Source of the DNA: an uncultured Flavobacteriaceae bacterium
Lineage (GTDB): Bacteria > Bacteroidota > Bacteroidia > Flavobacteriales > Flavobacteriaceae
Direction of reading: 5' to 3'
NCBI GenBank assembly: GCA_947311745.1
Contig: CAMZLT010000029.1
Location: forward strand, 1-17,701
Length of the DNA stretch: 17,701 nt
This document shows positions 1-6,860 of the stretch, one piece after another (the stretch's first letter is position 1; each line of letters opens with the position of its first letter). The position numbers and the translations under genes were made by a program. The notes under the pieces are model-generated. The model worked only from the letters and a program-made list of their open reading frames with translations. It made no database searches and was not told where the DNA came from.

Positions 1-126
1 GAAACCTTTGCTCTTAATAATATTGAAACCGATATGCCAGTTATTTTTGATAGATATTATTCCGATAAAGAAAAATGTACGTGTACATCTTGCGGTGCTT
101 ATATGGAAAAACCGAAATTAATGTAA
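1..126 (+). CDS. 3' end of an unrecognised protein with a CxCxxC motif
   Basis: Reading frame 1 is open from the window edge to a TAA at 124-126 and gives the last 41 residues of a protein. The visible tail holds a cysteine cluster, C-T-C-T-S-C, about 15 residues before the C-terminus, which could bind a metal or form a disulfide. I do not recognise the family and assign no function. It converges on gldC, with the 17-bp repeat tract between the two genes. The reading frame and stop are certain; that it is a real gene is likely, because the codon use matches the neighbours and the stop lies right before a repetitive noncoding tract. Confidence 0.6.
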   Translation, partial: ETFALNNIETDMPVIFDRYYSDKEKCTCTSCGAYMEKPKLM

Positions 127-133
127 CAATTAG

Positions 134-225
134 GTTAATGTAGCAATGTAGTTAATGTAGCAATGGTGTTAATGTAGTAATGCAGTTAATGTAGCAATGT
201 AGCGATGGGGGTAATGTAGTAATTG
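134..225. repeat. 17-bp tandem repeat, four in-phase copies plus degenerate tail
   Basis: The unit is gttaatgtagcaatgta. Copies at 134-150, 151-167, 168-184 and 185-201 keep an exact 17-bp period with 0-2 substitutions each. A shortened piece (202-210) and a fifth, diverged copy (211-225) follow. Each unit is itself two similar halves, gttaatgta and gcaatgta, so it probably grew from an 8-9 bp motif. The tract fills the whole space between the two convergent genes and ends one base before the gldC stop codon. There are no unique spacers, so it is not a CRISPR. Confidence 0.9.
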
Positions 226-226
226 C

Positions 227-559
227 TTACTCTTTCATCATATTTTCATAAAAATAATCGCAAAAATCTTGCATGGTTGCAGCCATTTTTTCATCTCCTG
301 TAGCAGTTAAATAGGATTGTTGCATGGAAATTAGTGTTTGATGAAAAAATTGTTTCATTTCGTTTACAGGCATTTCTTTTGTCCATAAATTAATTCTGAA
401 AGTATCTTTATTAGCACTATCCCAAACGGATAATAAAATGGATTCTGCTTCCATATTATTGATATTGCCATCCTCGGCACTCCAAAGAATTTTTTCAGGA
501 ACTTTATTTTCGTCTAGGCCTACTTTTATGTTTATTTCGGATTTATGTGCAATTGCCAT
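227..559 (-). CDS. gldC: gliding motility-associated protein GldC
   Basis: A 110-residue soluble protein with no signal peptide or membrane segment, matching the flavobacterial GldC family in length and in recognisable stretches: a start with an H-S-E-I block and VGLDENK, an LW/WT-AEDG segment near residues 26-31, INLWTKEMPVNEMKQFFHQT in the middle, and MQDFCDYFYE near the end. GldC is a cytoplasmic accessory factor for gliding in Flavobacterium johnsoniae; its biochemical activity is not established and it is not a T9SS pore component. In F. johnsoniae it follows gldB, but no gldB is adjacent here. The ATG at 557-559 is chosen because the family begins at this residue and a TAnnTTTG promoter lies 35 bp upstream. 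The window's T9SS-tagged secreted protein fits the same motility and secretion lifestyle. Confidence 0.92.
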   Translation of the reverse strand: MAIAHKSEINIKVGLDENKVPEKILWSAEDGNINNMEAESILLSVWDSANKDTFRINLWTKEMPVNEMKQFFHQTLISMQQSYLTATGDEKMAATMQDFCDYFYENMMKE

Positions 560-594
560 ATTTTGTATTTTTTTAATGTGTTTTAAATTTTTTT

Positions 595-602
595 CAAAAG
601 TA
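595..602 (-). promoter_or_regulatory. candidate gldC promoter, -7 element
   Basis: On the minus strand this reads TACTTTTG, a perfect match to the Bacteroidota -7 consensus TAnnTTTG. A TTTG lies 22 bp further upstream (625-628), a slightly long spacing for the -33 element. It would give a gldC leader of about 30 nt. Confidence 0.55.
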
Positions 603-644
603 ACTAAAAATTAAACAAAATAAGCAAAACCATAAAAGCTTTTA

Positions 645-652
645 TATCTTTG
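645..652 (+). promoter_or_regulatory. candidate promoter of the HD-domain gene, -7 element
   Basis: TATCTTTG matches TAnnTTTG exactly and ends only four bases before the ATG at 657. No TTTG is seen 19-21 bp upstream. If transcription starts the usual few bases downstream of the motif, the mRNA begins at or next to the start codon. It is divergent from the gldC promoter. Confidence 0.6.
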
Positions 653-656
653 TAGT

Positions 657-1871
657 ATGAATAAATTAAAAATCATTAATGATCCTATTTATGGATTTAT
701 CCGAATCCCAAGCGAATTGATATATGATATTATTGAACATCGTTACTTTCAACGTTTGCGAAGGGTTTCACAAATGGGATTGTCATATATGGTTTACCCT
801 GGAGCACATCATACTAGATTTCAACACGCAATTGGCTGTATGTATTTAATGCAAAATGCTATTCAGGTTTTAACTTTTAAAGGTGTTAAAATTACCGAAG
901 CAGAAAAAGAAGCTTTATATATTGCAATTTTATTACACGATATTGGGCACGGAGCATTTTCTCATTCTCTAGAGCACAGTATTGTAAATGAAATTTCACA
1001 TGAGGAAATATCTTTAAAATTTATGGAAGTATTAAATGCGGAATTTAACGGAGCTTTAGAACTTGCCATAGCCGTTTTTAAAGGGAAACATCCTAAAAAA
1101 TTTTTAAACCAATTAATTTCTAGTCAATTAGATATTGATAGATTAGATTATTTAAAACGAGATAGTTTTTATACAGGAGTTGCTGAAGGAAATGTAAATT
1201 CCGAAAGACTTATAACGATGCTAGATGTGGTGGATAATAATCTAGTTGTAGAGGAAAAAGGAATTTATTCGGCAGAGAAGTTTATCATTGCAAGACGTTT
1301 GATGTATTGGCAAGTGTATTTGCATAAAACCAGTATGGTTGCAGAAGCCATTTTGGTTAAAATATTACAAAGAGCAAAAGATTTAGTTGCAAAAGGTGAA
1401 GTAGTTTCTGCGTCAAAAACCTTATCGTATTTTTTAAAAACACCAATTACAAAAGCATCTTTTACGAAAAAAGTTTTAGATAAATTTTCTCAATTAGATG
1501 ATTTTGATGTGATTATGGCAGTAAAAGAATGGCAATACCATAACGATGCTGTTTTGTCTAATTTAAGTAAAATGATAATTCAACGTAATTTACCAAAGGT
1601 GCGAATGGGACACAAACCAATAGAAAAAGATTTTGAAGATAGTTATTACGTAAAATTAATGGAAAAACACCAAATTAAAAAGGAAGAATTGTCTTATTTT
1701 ATCTTTACGGGAAGTGTGAAAAATCACGCGTATTCACAAGAGAACTCGCCAATATTGATTAAATATAAAAACGGAAAAATAAAAGATTTAGTAGAGGCTT
1801 CCGATCATTTGAATCTTTTAGCATTGACAAAACCTGTAGTAAAGTATTTTATGGCATCCCCGAAAGGATAA
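657..1871 (+). CDS. HD-domain phosphohydrolase, SAMHD1/dGTPase-like
   Basis: A 404-residue cytosolic protein with an N-terminal HD superfamily domain. The metal-binding signature is complete: H57 in the HTRFQH segment, H94-D95 in LLHDIGHGAFSH, and D161 in the QLDIDRLDYLKRD segment. H98, H103 and H107 also line the expected active site. This arrangement is that of the SAMHD1/YpgQ-type dNTP triphosphohydrolase-like group common in Bacteroidota, so hydrolysis of a nucleotide phosphoester is likely. The true substrate (dNTPs or another nucleotide) cannot be read from sequence. The C-terminal 200 residues are helical, with no second domain that I recognise. It is monocistronic: it diverges from gldC and converges on the small membrane gene. 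The ATG at 657 is the natural start, since the promoter element lies just before it and the family begins with the same I-x-D-P-I-Y-G block near residue 7. Confidence 0.85.
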   Translation: MNKLKIINDPIYGFIRIPSELIYDIIEHRYFQRLRRVSQMGLSYMVYPGAHHTRFQHAIGCMYLMQNAIQVLTFKGVKITEAEKEALYIAILLHDIGHGAFSHSLEHSIVNEISHEEISLKFMEVLNAEFNGALELAIAVFKGKHPKKFLNQLISSQLDIDRLDYLKRDSFYTGVAEGNVNSERLITMLDVVDNNLVVEEKGIYSAEKFIIARRLMYWQVYLHKTSMVAEAILVKILQRAKDLVAKGEVVSASKTLSYFLKTPITKASFTKKVLDKFSQLDDFDVIMAVKEWQYHNDAVLSNLSKMIIQRNLPKVRMGHKPIEKDFEDSYYVKLMEKHQIKKEELSYFIFTGSVKNHAYSQENSPILIKYKNGKIKDLVEASDHLNLLALTKPVVKYFMASPKG

Positions 1872-1890
1872 AATAAGAAAATGAATACCT

Positions 1891-1953
1891 AAAAAAGATA
1901 CTCATTCTATGTTTGAGAGAACTCTATTTTAATACAATAATTAAAATGAGTAT
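1891..1953 (-). terminator. stem-loop with T-run, likely terminator of the 57-residue gene
   Basis: Arms ATACTCATT (1898-1906) and AATGAGTAT (1945-1953) are perfect 9-bp inverted repeats around a 38-base loop that can fold further (AGAG-AA-CTCT). On the minus strand the stem is followed after one base by six T residues (1896-1891), as in an intrinsic terminator. On the plus strand there is no good T-run, so it is weaker for the HD gene. Confidence 0.45.
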
Positions 1954-1966
1954 TTAAAAAGAAACG

Positions 1967-2140
1967 CTATTTGCTACTTTTAGCTAATTTTTTTGCTTCT
2001 TTCTTTTCTTTCATAATTTCTTTAATGTTTCCAAACAACCAATAAGGAACAATAAAAGTTAAGGCAAATATTAAAAGCCAAAATCCCATTGAAAAAATTG
2101 CCATAAAAACAAGAAAACCTAAAAACTGATTAAATTCCAT
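1967..2140 (-). CDS. 57-residue single-pass membrane protein
   Basis: A short open frame from ATG (2138-2140) to TAG (1967-1969). The first ten residues are neutral, residues about 7-37 form one long hydrophobic segment rich in F, L, I and W, and residues 40-57 are a strongly basic tail (NIKEIMKEKKEAKKLAKSSK). A long helix followed by a Lys-rich cytoplasmic tail fits an N-out, C-in single-pass inner-membrane peptide. I do not recognise a family and assign no function. Its reality is supported by a perfect TAnnTTTG promoter 24 bp upstream, a stem-loop with a T-run downstream, and the abrupt hydrophobic-to-basic pattern. It converges on the HD gene and diverges from fumC. Confidence 0.65.
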   Translation of the reverse strand: MEFNQFLGFLVFMAIFSMGFWLLIFALTFIVPYWLFGNIKEIMKEKKEAKKLAKSSK

Positions 2141-2163
2141 AATGTTATATTATTTTGATGTTA

Positions 2164-2171
2164 CAAAAATA
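2164..2171 (-). promoter_or_regulatory. candidate promoter of the 57-residue gene, -7 element
   Basis: Minus strand TATTTTTG, a perfect TAnnTTTG match, ends 23 bases before the ATG. No clear -33 TTTG is seen. Confidence 0.5.
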
Positions 2172-2264
2172 GTATTATTTTTTAATTTGAATACGAATAA
2201 TCTACTATTTTTTTTACAATTAAATTAACTAAAGATAATATAGTGTTTTAAAAAAATCATTTCG

Positions 2265-2272
2265 TATTTTTG
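2265..2272 (+). promoter_or_regulatory. candidate fumC promoter, -7 element
   Basis: TATTTTTG matches TAnnTTTG and lies 23 bases before the fumC ATG, giving a leader of roughly 18 nt. The -33 region (tgtttt at 2244-2249) is only a partial match. Confidence 0.55.
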
Positions 2273-2295
2273 TAGTAAATATAATACATAATAAA

Positions 2296-3690
2296 ATGGA
2301 ATACAGAATAGAGAAAGATACCATGGGAACGGTTAAAGTTCCTGCGGATAAATATTGGGGAGCTCAAACCGAAAGATCTAGAAATAACTTTAAAATTGGT
2401 CCAACTGCTTCTATGCCTCTAGAAATTGTATATGGGTTTGCATATTTAAAAAAAGCGGCAGCATATACAAATGCAGAATTAGGCGTTTTATCCGTTGAAA
2501 AAAGAGATTTAATTGCACAAGTTTGCGATGAAATTTTAGCAGGAAAATTAGACGATCAATTTCCGTTGGTTATTTGGCAAACGGGTTCTGGTACACAAAG
2601 TAATATGAATGTAAATGAAGTTATTGCAAATCGTGCTCAAGAAATTTCAGGTAGAAAAATAGGTGTTGATGAAAAAATTATTCAGCCAAATGATGATGTA
2701 AATAAATCACAATCCTCAAACGATACTTTTCCTACAGGAATGCATATTGCAGCATATAAAATGATCGTAGATGTTACTATTCCGAATATTCAAAAATTAC
2801 GTGATACTTTTGATAAAAAAGCAAAAGAGTTTGCAAACGTAGTTAAAATTGGTCGTACGCATCTAATGGATGCAACACCTTTAACTGTTGGGCAAGAATT
2901 TTCAGGCTATGTTTCGCAATTAGATCACGGATTAAACGCTTTAAAAAATACTTTAGCTCATTTGGCAGAATTAGCTCTTGGTGGAACTGCTGTTGGTACA
3001 GGGTTAAACACGCCAAAAGGATACGATGTTTTAGTAGCAAAATATATTGCCAAATTTACAGGTTATCCGTTTGTAACTGCTCAAAATAAATTTGAAGCAC
3101 TAGCGGCTCATGATGCAATTGTTGAATCGCATGCAGCATTAAAACAATTAGCGGTTTCGTTAAATAAAATTGCACATGATATTCGTATGTTAGCATCAGG
3201 ACCAAGAAGTGGAATAGGAGAGTTAATACTTCCAGCAAATGAACCAGGTTCGTCTATAATGCCAGGGAAAGTAAACCCAACACAAGCCGAAGCTTTAACT
3301 ATGGTTTGTGCGCAAGTTATAGGTAACGATATGGCAATTTCAGTAGGAGGGATGCAAGGACATTTTGAATTGAATGTATTTAAGCCGATGATGGCAGCAA
3401 ATATTTTGCAATCTGCTAGATTGTTAGGTGAAGCGTGTTTGTCTTTTAACGATCATGCGGCAGAAGGAATTGAAGTAAATCAAAAGAAAATAACCGAATT
3501 GTTAAATAATTCTTTAATGCTTGTAACTGCTTTAAATACCAAAATAGGATATTATAAAGCTGCAGAAATAGCAAATACGGCACATAAAAATGGTACTACT
3601 TTAAAAGAGGAAGCTATTAATTTAGGCTATGTAACTGAACAAGAATACGATCAATGGGTTAAGCCAGAAAACATGGTTGGAAGCATGTAG
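2296..3690 (+). CDS. fumC: class II fumarate hydratase
   Basis: A 464-residue, full-length class II fumarase of the aspartase/fumarase superfamily; a cytosolic homotetramer that interconverts fumarate and L-malate in the TCA cycle without an iron-sulfur cluster. Visible family marks are WQTGSGTQSNMN (residues 94-105), SSND (140-143), the catalytic base region GRTHLMDATP with H189, and the signature loop GSSIMPGKVNP (318-328) carrying the catalytic serine. The SSIMPGKVNPTQAEAL form and the GRTHLMDATPL block favour FumC over aspartase and argininosuccinate lyase. It has its own promoter and a short leader. The downstream deaminase is separated by 131 bp containing a 7-bp repeat tract, so co-transcription is uncertain. 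Confidence 0.97.
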   Translation: MEYRIEKDTMGTVKVPADKYWGAQTERSRNNFKIGPTASMPLEIVYGFAYLKKAAAYTNAELGVLSVEKRDLIAQVCDEILAGKLDDQFPLVIWQTGSGTQSNMNVNEVIANRAQEISGRKIGVDEKIIQPNDDVNKSQSSNDTFPTGMHIAAYKMIVDVTIPNIQKLRDTFDKKAKEFANVVKIGRTHLMDATPLTVGQEFSGYVSQLDHGLNALKNTLAHLAELALGGTAVGTGLNTPKGYDVLVAKYIAKFTGYPFVTAQNKFEALAAHDAIVESHAALKQLAVSLNKIAHDIRMLASGPRSGIGELILPANEPGSSIMPGKVNPTQAEALTMVCAQVIGNDMAISVGGMQGHFELNVFKPMMAANILQSARLLGEACLSFNDHAAEGIEVNQKKITELLNNSLMLVTALNTKIGYYKAAEIANTAHKNGTTLKEEAINLGYVTEQEYDQWVKPENMVGSM

Positions 3691-3692
3691 GT

Positions 3693-3753
3693 AGTTATGA
3701 GTTATGAGTTGTGAATTATGAGTTGTGAGTTATGAATTATGAATTATGAGTTG
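3693..3753. repeat. 7-bp tandem repeat (RRTTRTG), eight copies plus partial
   Basis: Eight consecutive heptamers of the form agttatg, agttgtg or aattatg run from 3693 to 3748 with no phase slip; a ninth begins (agttg) at 3749-3753. All variation is A/G at positions 2 and 5. The tract begins two bases after the fumC stop codon. No gene overlaps it. Such short ATG-containing repeats just behind stop codons recur in this window (compare 134-225). Confidence 0.9.
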
Positions 3754-3821
3754 AATTTTAATTAAATGATAAATGTGTTTATTCTTTGTAAAATAATGAA
3801 ATGTAAAATAATAGTAAATTT

Positions 3822-4376
3822 ATGTGTAATAGTTTTAATAAAAAATTTATAGACGAAGCAGCAAAAAATATGAACGAAAATAATATAGAAAAAGTACCAA
3901 GCACAAAAAATCATCAATACTTTATGCAAGAAGCCGTTAATGAGGCTGTTAAAGGGATGACGGCAAACGAAGGAGGCCCTTTTGGTTGCGTTATCGTAAA
4001 AGATGGAAAAATAGTTGGTAGAGGAAATAATAAAGTAACTTCTACTAATGATCCTACTGCTCATGCAGAAGTTACAGCAATACGAAATGCTTGTAAAAAT
4101 TTAAACTCTTTTCAATTAGAGGATTGTATTATTTATACAAGCTGCGAACCTTGTCCGATGTGTTTGGGTGCAATTTATTGGGCAAGACCTAATAAAGTAT
4201 ACTACGGAAGTAATCAAGAGGATGCTGCAAATATAGGTTTTGACGACCAGTTTATTTATGATGAAATTAATTTAGGATACGATAAAAGAGCAATTCCTTT
4301 TGAACAATGCGAAAGAGAAACCGCTTTGCAACCATTTAAAATGTGGCAAAGTAAAAGCGATAAAACCGAGTACTAA
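3822..4376 (+). CDS. guaD: guanine deaminase-like nucleoside deaminase
   Basis: A 184-residue member of the zinc cytidine deaminase superfamily, closest in pattern to Bacillus subtilis GuaD, which converts guanine to xanthine in purine salvage. The zinc and proton-shuttle motifs are intact: H81-A-E83 (in NDPTAHAEVTAIR) and C111/C114 (in TSCEPCPMCLGAIYWARP). The GFDDQFIYDEI stretch and the final E-Y resemble the domain-swapped GuaD C-terminus, where the terminal tyrosine contributes to the neighbouring subunit's active site; this argues against the tRNA deaminase TadA. It is about 28 residues longer at the N-terminus than B. subtilis GuaD. Met17 or Met35 are other possible starts; the ATG at 3822 is the first after an in-frame stop at 3804. 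The promoter is unclear (ATTCTTTG at 3781-3788 is imperfect). An intrinsic terminator follows. Confidence 0.85.
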   Translation: MCNSFNKKFIDEAAKNMNENNIEKVPSTKNHQYFMQEAVNEAVKGMTANEGGPFGCVIVKDGKIVGRGNNKVTSTNDPTAHAEVTAIRNACKNLNSFQLEDCIIYTSCEPCPMCLGAIYWARPNKVYYGSNQEDAANIGFDDQFIYDEINLGYDKRAIPFEQCERETALQPFKMWQSKSDKTEY

Positions 4377-4400
4377 ACATACGAAATACGTTTTTTAAAC

Positions 4401-4450
4401 AAAACAGGATAATTTCATTGTAAACCAATAAATTATCCTGTTTTTATTTT
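4401..4450 (+). terminator. strong intrinsic terminator after the deaminase gene
   Basis: A perfect 15-bp inverted repeat, arms 4401-4415 (aaaacaggataattt) and 4430-4444 (aaattatcctgtttt). The 14-base loop can extend the stem by four more pairs (ATTG/CAAT, 4417-4420 with 4426-4429). The stem ends in T5-A-T4. The stop codon of the deaminase is 24 bp upstream. Confidence 0.88.
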
Positions 4451-4479
4451 GCTCAATTCTAAAATAATAACTAATTTTG
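4448..4479 (+). promoter_or_regulatory. rpsA promoter, full -33/-7 match
   Basis: TTTG (4448-4451), a 20-bp spacer and TAATTTTG (4472-4479) match the Bacteroidota -33/-7 consensus in both elements and spacing. The -33 element overlaps the T-run of the preceding terminator. It predicts a leader of about 115 nt before the rpsA ATG, the longest in this window. Confidence 0.75.
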
Positions 4480-4502
4480 CAAACCTTTTTACGAGTACAG
4501 AT

Positions 4503-4550
4503 ATGAAAAAGGGTTTAAAAAGAATATTATTTATAACTATCTTTTATTAA
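4503..4550 (+). other. 15-codon ORF in the rpsA leader
   Basis: An ATG at 4503 opens a 15-codon frame ending in TAA at 4548-4550; the peptide is basic then hydrophobic (MKKGLKRILFITIFY). It lies wholly within the predicted rpsA leader, in a different frame from rpsA and about 50 bases upstream of its ATG. It could be a regulatory upstream ORF, a relic of a signal peptide, or chance in AT-rich DNA. No conserved family is recognised. Confidence 0.25.
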
Positions 4551-4599
4551 TAATTTCGTTAAATATCTGGTTAATAATAAAATACAAATTTATAGTCAC

Positions 4600-6789
4600 A
4601 TGACTAAAACAGAAGAAAAAATTGAATTTTACATCGCTGAGATGGAAAAATTAGGAGTAAATTTTCAAAAAGATTTATTCACAAAAGTAGTAAAAGGTTT
4701 AGGACCTTCCATTTTTAAGAAAGATGCCGAAGTAGTATCTTGTTCAGATAAAGATGAAATCCTAACGGTTAAGAAAAATTTCTTAATTAAAAAACACGGT
4801 TTAGAAGACTCAGAAAAATTAGATGCAGCAATTACTGCTGTGTGTGAAAAAATGGGGAAATCTAATAAAAATAAATATCGTGCAATTTTTTATTATATCT
4901 TAACAGAAGATTTAGATTTAGCTGCAAATTACGATGTAGCTTCTAAAAAAGAAGTTAAGAAAGAAGTAAAAGAAACAGCAGCAGTAAAGGAAGACGTTGC
5001 AGTAGAAACTAAAGAAGAGAAAGTTGTAGTTGAAGAAACTCCAAAAGTTGATCCAGCACAATTTTTAGCAGATTTTGATTGGCACAAATACGAAGAAGGT
5101 ATCGAAGAAGTTGATCAAGAAAAAATTGATGCTTTTAATAAAGCTTTAGAAGATATTAAAGGTTTTGTAGAAGAACGTCAATTAATCGAAGGTACTGTAA
5201 TGCGTCTTACCGATCGTGAAGCAATTATTGATATCAATTCTAAATCAGAAGGTGTTATTTCACTAAATGAATTTAGATATAATCCACATTTATCAGTAGG
5301 TGATAAAGTTGAGGTGTTAGTTGATAAATTAGAAGATAACACAGGTCAATTGGTATTATCTCACCGTAAAGCAAGAGTAATTAAAGCTTGGGAAAGAGTA
5401 AATAAAGCTCATGAAACTGGCGAAATAGTTACTGGACATGTTAAATGTAGAACTAAAGGAGGAATGATTGTTGATGTATTTGGTTTAGAAGCATTCTTGC
5501 CAGGTTCGCAAATTGATGTTAAGCCAATTAGAGATTACGATCAATACGTAGATAAAAATATGGAATTCAAAGTGGTTAAAATTAACCATGAGTTCAAAAA
5601 TGTAGTAGTTTCGCATAAAGCACTTATCGAAGCAGATATTGCATTACAAAAGAAAGAAATTATTGGTCAATTAGAAAAAGGACAAGTATTAGAAGGTGTG
5701 GTTAAAAACATTACTTCTTACGGTGTATTTGTTGATTTAGGAGGTGTTGACGGATTAGTTCATATTACCGATTTATCTTGGAGTAGAATTAACCACCCTA
5801 ATGAAGTTGTAGAGTTAGACCAAGTTTTAAATGTAGTTATTTTAGACTTTGATGAAGATAAAACAAGAATTCAATTAGGTTTAAAACAATTAACAAAACA
5901 TCCTTGGGAAGCTTTAGACGATACTTTAAAAGTTGGCGATAAAATCGAAGGAGATATCACAATCATTGCAGATTACGGTGCGTTTATTGAAGTTGCTCCA
6001 GGTGTAGAAGGTTTGATTCACGTTTCTGAAATGTCTTGGTCAACACATTTACGTTCTGCTCAAGATTTTGTAAAAGTTGGTGATAAAGTAGAGGCTCAAA
6101 TTCTTTCTTTAGATAGAGAAGATAGAAAAATGTCTTTAGGTATCAAACAATTACATCCAGATCCTTGGACAGATATTACTAAAAAATACCCTGTTGGTTC
6201 TAAACACATTGGTACAGTAAGAAATTACACTAACTTTGGTGTATTTGTAGAGTTGGAAGAAGGTATCGACGGATTAGTATATATCTCAGATTTATCTTGG
6301 ACTAAAAAAATCAAACATCCATCAGAATTCTTGAAAGTAGGAGATAAGTTAGATGTAGTTGTTTTAGAATTGAACCCAGAGGATAGAAAATTAAACTTAG
6401 GTCATAAGCAAACACAAGAGAATCCTTGGGATGCAGTAGAAGGTAAATATACTATTGATAGTGTACATACAGGAACTGTAAAAGAGAAAAATGACAAAGG
6501 TGCAATTGTTTCTTTTGAAGATAATGTAGAAGGTTTTGTGCCATCTCGTCATATGGAAAAAGAAGATGGTTCTAAAATTGTAAAAGGAGATACAACAGAA
6601 TTTAAAGTATTGGAATTTAATAAAGAATACCGTAGATTAGTTGTTTCGCATACTGCAATCTTTAGAGAGCAAGAGCAAAAGAATATCAAAGCTGCTAAGA
6701 AAAAGCAAGATGATGCTGAAAAAACCACTATTGGTGAAGCAAATTCTGCTTTAGCAGATTTAAAGAAAAAAATGGAGTCAGGAAAATAA
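4600..6789 (+). CDS. rpsA: 30S ribosomal protein S1 with N-terminal DUF2853-like domain
   Basis: 729 residues. S1 binds mRNA on the 30S subunit. From the FLADFDWHKYEEGI block (155-168) onward it is a standard flavobacterial S1 with six OB-fold repeats at roughly 192-256, 275-340, 360-428, 446-515, 532-602 and 619-684, including ITSYGVFVDLGGVDGLVHIT and NFGVFVELEEGIDGLVYISD, then a basic, charged tail. Residues 1 to about 110 are extra compared with the roughly 590-630-residue flavobacterial S1 proteins I know. They carry VVKGLGPSIF, VSCSDKDE, KKNFLIKKHGL, MGKSNKNKYRAIFYYIL, which match the small stand-alone DUF2853 family as I recall it. A Lys/Glu/Val-rich linker (117-150) joins the two parts. 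The frame is continuous and the ATG at 4600 is the first ATG after an in-frame stop, so this looks like a true fusion. It has its own promoter and terminator. Confidence 0.95.
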   Translation: MTKTEEKIEFYIAEMEKLGVNFQKDLFTKVVKGLGPSIFKKDAEVVSCSDKDEILTVKKNFLIKKHGLEDSEKLDAAITAVCEKMGKSNKNKYRAIFYYILTEDLDLAANYDVASKKEVKKEVKETAAVKEDVAVETKEEKVVVEETPKVDPAQFLADFDWHKYEEGIEEVDQEKIDAFNKALEDIKGFVEERQLIEGTVMRLTDREAIIDINSKSEGVISLNEFRYNPHLSVGDKVEVLVDKLEDNTGQLVLSHRKARVIKAWERVNKAHETGEIVTGHVKCRTKGGMIVDVFGLEAFLPGSQIDVKPIRDYDQYVDKNMEFKVVKINHEFKNVVVSHKALIEADIALQKKEIIGQLEKGQVLEGVVKNITSYGVFVDLGGVDGLVHITDLSWSRINHPNEVVELDQVLNVVILDFDEDKTRIQLGLKQLTKHPWEALDDTLKVGDKIEGDITIIADYGAFIEVAPGVEGLIHVSEMSWSTHLRSAQDFVKVGDKVEAQILSLDREDRKMSLGIKQLHPDPWTDITKKYPVGSKHIGTVRNYTNFGVFVELEEGIDGLVYISDLSWTKKIKHPSEFLKVGDKLDVVVLELNPEDRKLNLGHKQTQENPWDAVEGKYTIDSVHTGTVKEKNDKGAIVSFEDNVEGFVPSRHMEKEDGSKIVKGDTTEFKVLEFNKEYRRLVVSHTAIFREQEQKNIKAAKKKQDDAEKTTIGEANSALADLKKKMESGK

Positions 6790-6818
6790 TTTTCTAATTA
6801 CATTTTGCAAAAAAAAAG

Positions 6819-6849
6819 AGAGATTATCAGAAATGATAATCTCTTTTTT
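6819..6849 (+). terminator. rpsA intrinsic terminator
   Basis: Arms agagattatc (6819-6828) and gataatctct (6835-6844) form a perfect 10-bp stem around a six-base loop, preceded by an A-run and followed by T5. It lies 30 bp after the rpsA stop codon. Confidence 0.88.
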
Positions 6850-6860
6850 ATTATATATAG

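Noticed and set aside
134..225. Possible CRISPR array
   Set aside because: The 17-bp units are directly adjacent with no spacers, and no cas genes are nearby.
2843..3238. Two minus-strand ORFs inside fumC
   Set aside because: Both are antisense shadows of a highly conserved gene.
3762..4064. Minus-strand ORF of 100 codons with hydrophobic stretches
   Set aside because: It lies antisense to the conserved guanine deaminase gene, has no promoter motif, and its composition is that expected from the reverse of an AT-rich gene.
4480..4599. Known riboswitch or T-box in the rpsA leader
   Set aside because: No recognisable conserved core or strong stem is present; the leader is very AT-rich and weakly structured by eye.
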